A program made the position numbers and the translations under genes. Source: Sacculina carcini (taxonomy: Eukaryota; Arthropoda; Thecostraca; Sacculinidae). From it: DNA of 64,000 nt. Under the pieces are notes generated by a model, which had not been told where the DNA came from, searched no databases, and saw nothing but the letters and a program-made list of their open reading frames with translations. Location of the stretch: contig OU696584.1 of the NCBI GenBank assembly GCA_916048095.2, positions 3,738,349 to 3,802,348 of the forward strand, read 5' to 3'. Numbering within the stretch: position 1 is the first letter of the stretch; the number at the start of each line of letters is the position of its first letter. Below are positions 61,183-64,000 of the stretch, piece by piece.

Positions 61183-64000
61183 TAATATTTATAAAAGAGA
61201 TCCTCCGTGTATGTGTGTGTGTCTGTGTGTCCAACCCTCGTTGGTCCATTTTCTATCAGCTATTACTCGGCCACCACTAAACGTACTCGCTAACAATTTG
61301 TACCATCACGTTGGAAATTTTCTTGTCTACACTTTACACTAAATTTTTAATTTTAAAAATGAAACCAAAAAAAGTTATAGCGGTGAAAAGACTAAATGAA
61401 CCCTGAAAATGGGAACATTTTGGTCAATATTCTGCCATCGAGATCTCCTAAACCAGAAATGGTACAGCAATACAGATTATACCACTGTGTATAGACTTTT
61501 CCGTTCTACAAGATCGGCTATAATATATATCCAAAAATTTAATATAAAATATCTAAAAATGACAAAATTTCAATCTACATTCAAAAATATATTAAAACTC
61601 CACGCGTCCAATTTTCCTTACTCTTTTCTCTATTTCTCAGCAACTAAATATCACACATCTAAATAAATAATACCACCATGCTGGGAATTTTGTTTTCTAC
61701 ACCACGGTATAAGTTCTAATTTTCCAGAGTGTATTAAAGAAAAGTTACGGCGGTGTGAAGTCAAAATGACAAAGTCAAAAAGGCAAAATTAGCACTGAAA
61801 AACGCGAATATTTTGGTCAATATTCCGCTATTTATTCCTCATAAACCAGCAAAGTTAGAGCTATAAAAATTATAATATTGTGTAGAGAATTTTGTGTTCT
61901 ACAAGCTAGGTTATAACTTATACCCACAAATGATACACAAATTGTGTAAAATTGGCAACATTCATATCTACGTCAACAATTTAACTGGAACGCCGTGCGA
62001 CTAAAATTAATTCATTTTTCTCCTCATTTCTCAGTAACTATTTGTCATACATTAAAATAAATTATACCATCGTGCTAGAAATTTTGTTTTCTACACTACG
62101 GTATAATTTTTCATTTTCCAAAGTGTACCTAAAACAAGTACCGGCGGTGTAAAGTCAAAAGGACATATTGCCAATTTGACAGCTATTATGCGCACTTGCG
62201 ATTACACAGGAATATACACTGATTAAATTTCACTGAAGCCCAATCACAATTAAGAATGCATCATATTAGCTCCAAGCATTGATGGTGTGGTTTCATTGCG
62301 CACAGTTTAATTAATATTTTTAAATAGTTTAATACACTATATAATAGTTTAAATAGTTATAGTTTAATACACTATACTGAATAGAAAGGCTTTATTGTCC
62401 TCAATATTTACACATTAATTGTTCCGCACGACGGGCGGGTAAAATGCTACTGGGAACACAGAAAACTACTGAATTTTACTGTGTAATTTAATTGGTTTAA
62501 TTTCAAGTTGCATACGCTTAAGTTGCATAAGGATATGGGTTGTAATATCATGCAATGCCAACTATATGCATATGCTGTTTTAGCGGAAGCATTAATCTGG
62601 AATTATAGAGATGACAGAAAGTTTCATTGCTTTGAGTGTTACACTTCTGAATTACTACACACGAAGGACGGGTGTGAATTTGAGCAGTGTTGAGGGAAAA
62701 AACCTCGTCAATAATAAAAACAAGAATTTACAAATTTGAATTTTTCTATTGGTCGATTTTCATCAATTTTCTTTGTGTTTGAGTTCTGAATTATTCCGCA
62801 CGACGGGCAGCTTTAAATATGACGCGGGTTGTGGAAAAACATGTTTTCTAAATTGAAACATAAATTTCACATTTAGACTTATATATTGGCTAAATCTTCT
62901 CTATGGGTTTGTTTTTCTTTTTCAATTTGCACTAATTTTTTATGAATTGAATATTAATTATTTTTATGGACTGTTCCGCACGACGGGCGGGCTTAAATGT
63001 ATCTATAGAGTGGGTTTAAATGATAGCGAGGTATATGATATTTTGCTAGCAGTAAATATTCTAGCGATAAAAGTAGAATAGCTCTTAAGCAAATGATTTT
63101 GGAGAATGATGTGAACCTTTAAATATATTTTGCGATCTGATGATATATGTATTAGGAATAATACGTAGCAGAATATAGATTGCATAATATAATATCGGCT
63201 GTAATATCAAGGGCTGTAATATCGGTGTAATCCAAAAAATAACAACTGTATGAATATGATGCATTAGTGTAAGCATTAACCGGAAATTATGTGATAATAT
63301 TATGGAGAAAAATTAATTTATAAACTAAAAAAATCATCATTATTTTGTGTTTACATTTCGAAATTATTCCTGACGACGAGCGGGCTTAAGTATGAGGCGG
63401 GTTGACTGAATAATATGTCGTCAATCATTAGAATATGAATATGCAGACTCAGAACAGGAAATTTCTATTGGTTTAGATTTTACAATTTAGAGTTTTCCCC
63501 CTGGGGTACATAATATCAGTCTTCTGATTACAAATTATGATCGAATCAGTATATTTTGTGATCACAAACAAATAAGTTAAATCACCTCAGACTAGGCTGA
63601 GTGCGGTCAAGATTGGATGGTTGGGTTGGGTTGGGTAGGTTTGACTCAGGTTATATTGGGTTTTAATGATAGCGGAAAATATATACATTTTAGCAATAAA
63701 TATTATAGCGGTAAAAGTAAAATAGTACTTGATGTACTTAGTACTTGAAATAGCAAATGATGTTGGGGAATGATGTTAAGTAATAAATATAGTTTGGAAA
63801 CATTCTGATGAAAAGATTTCATCATCTTTCATTGTTTGTTTCGTGTTTGTGTTCTGAATTATACCACACGACAGGCAGATTTATATATCAGGCGGGTTGA
63901 GGGATAATATCTGTCAAAATAAAAACAAAAATACTCACATTTAGACTTTTCTATTGGTTAAGGTATTTATACAGGTAGGTTACATTTTTTGCTTTTCAAT
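61183..64000 (+). mobile_element. Helitron copy 3, runs off the window
   Basis: Starts right after CTAG of copy 2 with TATTTATAAAAGAGATCC and a GT-rich stretch. The body parallels copy 2 with one tandem unit (62170), then hairpin motifs at about 62420, 62795 and 62970. The end lies beyond 64000. Confidence 0.7.

Overview
The window is animal nuclear DNA, most likely from an invertebrate. The evidence is one long GC-rich gene recognisable as the ER lectin OS-9, together with a dense mix of metazoan mobile elements: Helitrons, CR1/L2-like and Jockey-like LINEs, a Penelope-like element, piggyBac and hAT transposons, a tRNA-derived SINE and several Ty3/Gypsy-type LTR elements. Non-coding DNA is AT-rich with long CA/GT and TA microsatellites. 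I cannot name the species. Most of the 64 kb is transposon built on transposon.

Layout. 1-12304: a reversed non-autonomous Helitron, split by a young whole-looking LTR element (A, 1709-6026), a solo LTR (6094-6345) and a CsRn1-type LTR element (B, 6645-12143). 12305-16910: a remnant (C) related to A, next to a Mag/K02A2.6-like LTR element (I). 17309-17681: a GT tract of about 186 units. 18414-19004: an unidentified GC-rich reading frame, probably a host exon. 19627-20960: a short non-autonomous LTR element (J). 22037-24660: LINE 3' ends. 25014-27839: a decayed piggyBac inside the 3' end of LINE D. 27844-36810: LINE D, on the minus strand, with an LTR element (E, 30361-33130) in its endonuclease and a Jockey LINE (F) in its ORF1. 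37393-41826: further LINE pieces, a SINE, an LTR fragment and Jockey copy G.

42162-42402 is a hAT MITE splitting an unidentified reading frame. 43110-45389 is an intronless OS-9 gene, the only identified host gene. 47526-47893 is a TA-flanked MITE. 48485-52066 is a TTAA-flanked piggyBac-like element holding a hAT element (50088-51737). 52428-64000 holds three direct Helitron copies, apparently head to tail, with a Penelope-like element (itself split by a solo LTR) near the 5' end of the second.

The observation most worth following is in A, C, E and J. All four carry the same motif directly against the LTR, where the primer-binding site should be. It matches the 5' end, not the 3' end, of animal tRNA-Phe. 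This suggests a family primed by a 5' tRNA fragment. The host-gene content is low, and the mobile-element genes serve only their own copying.
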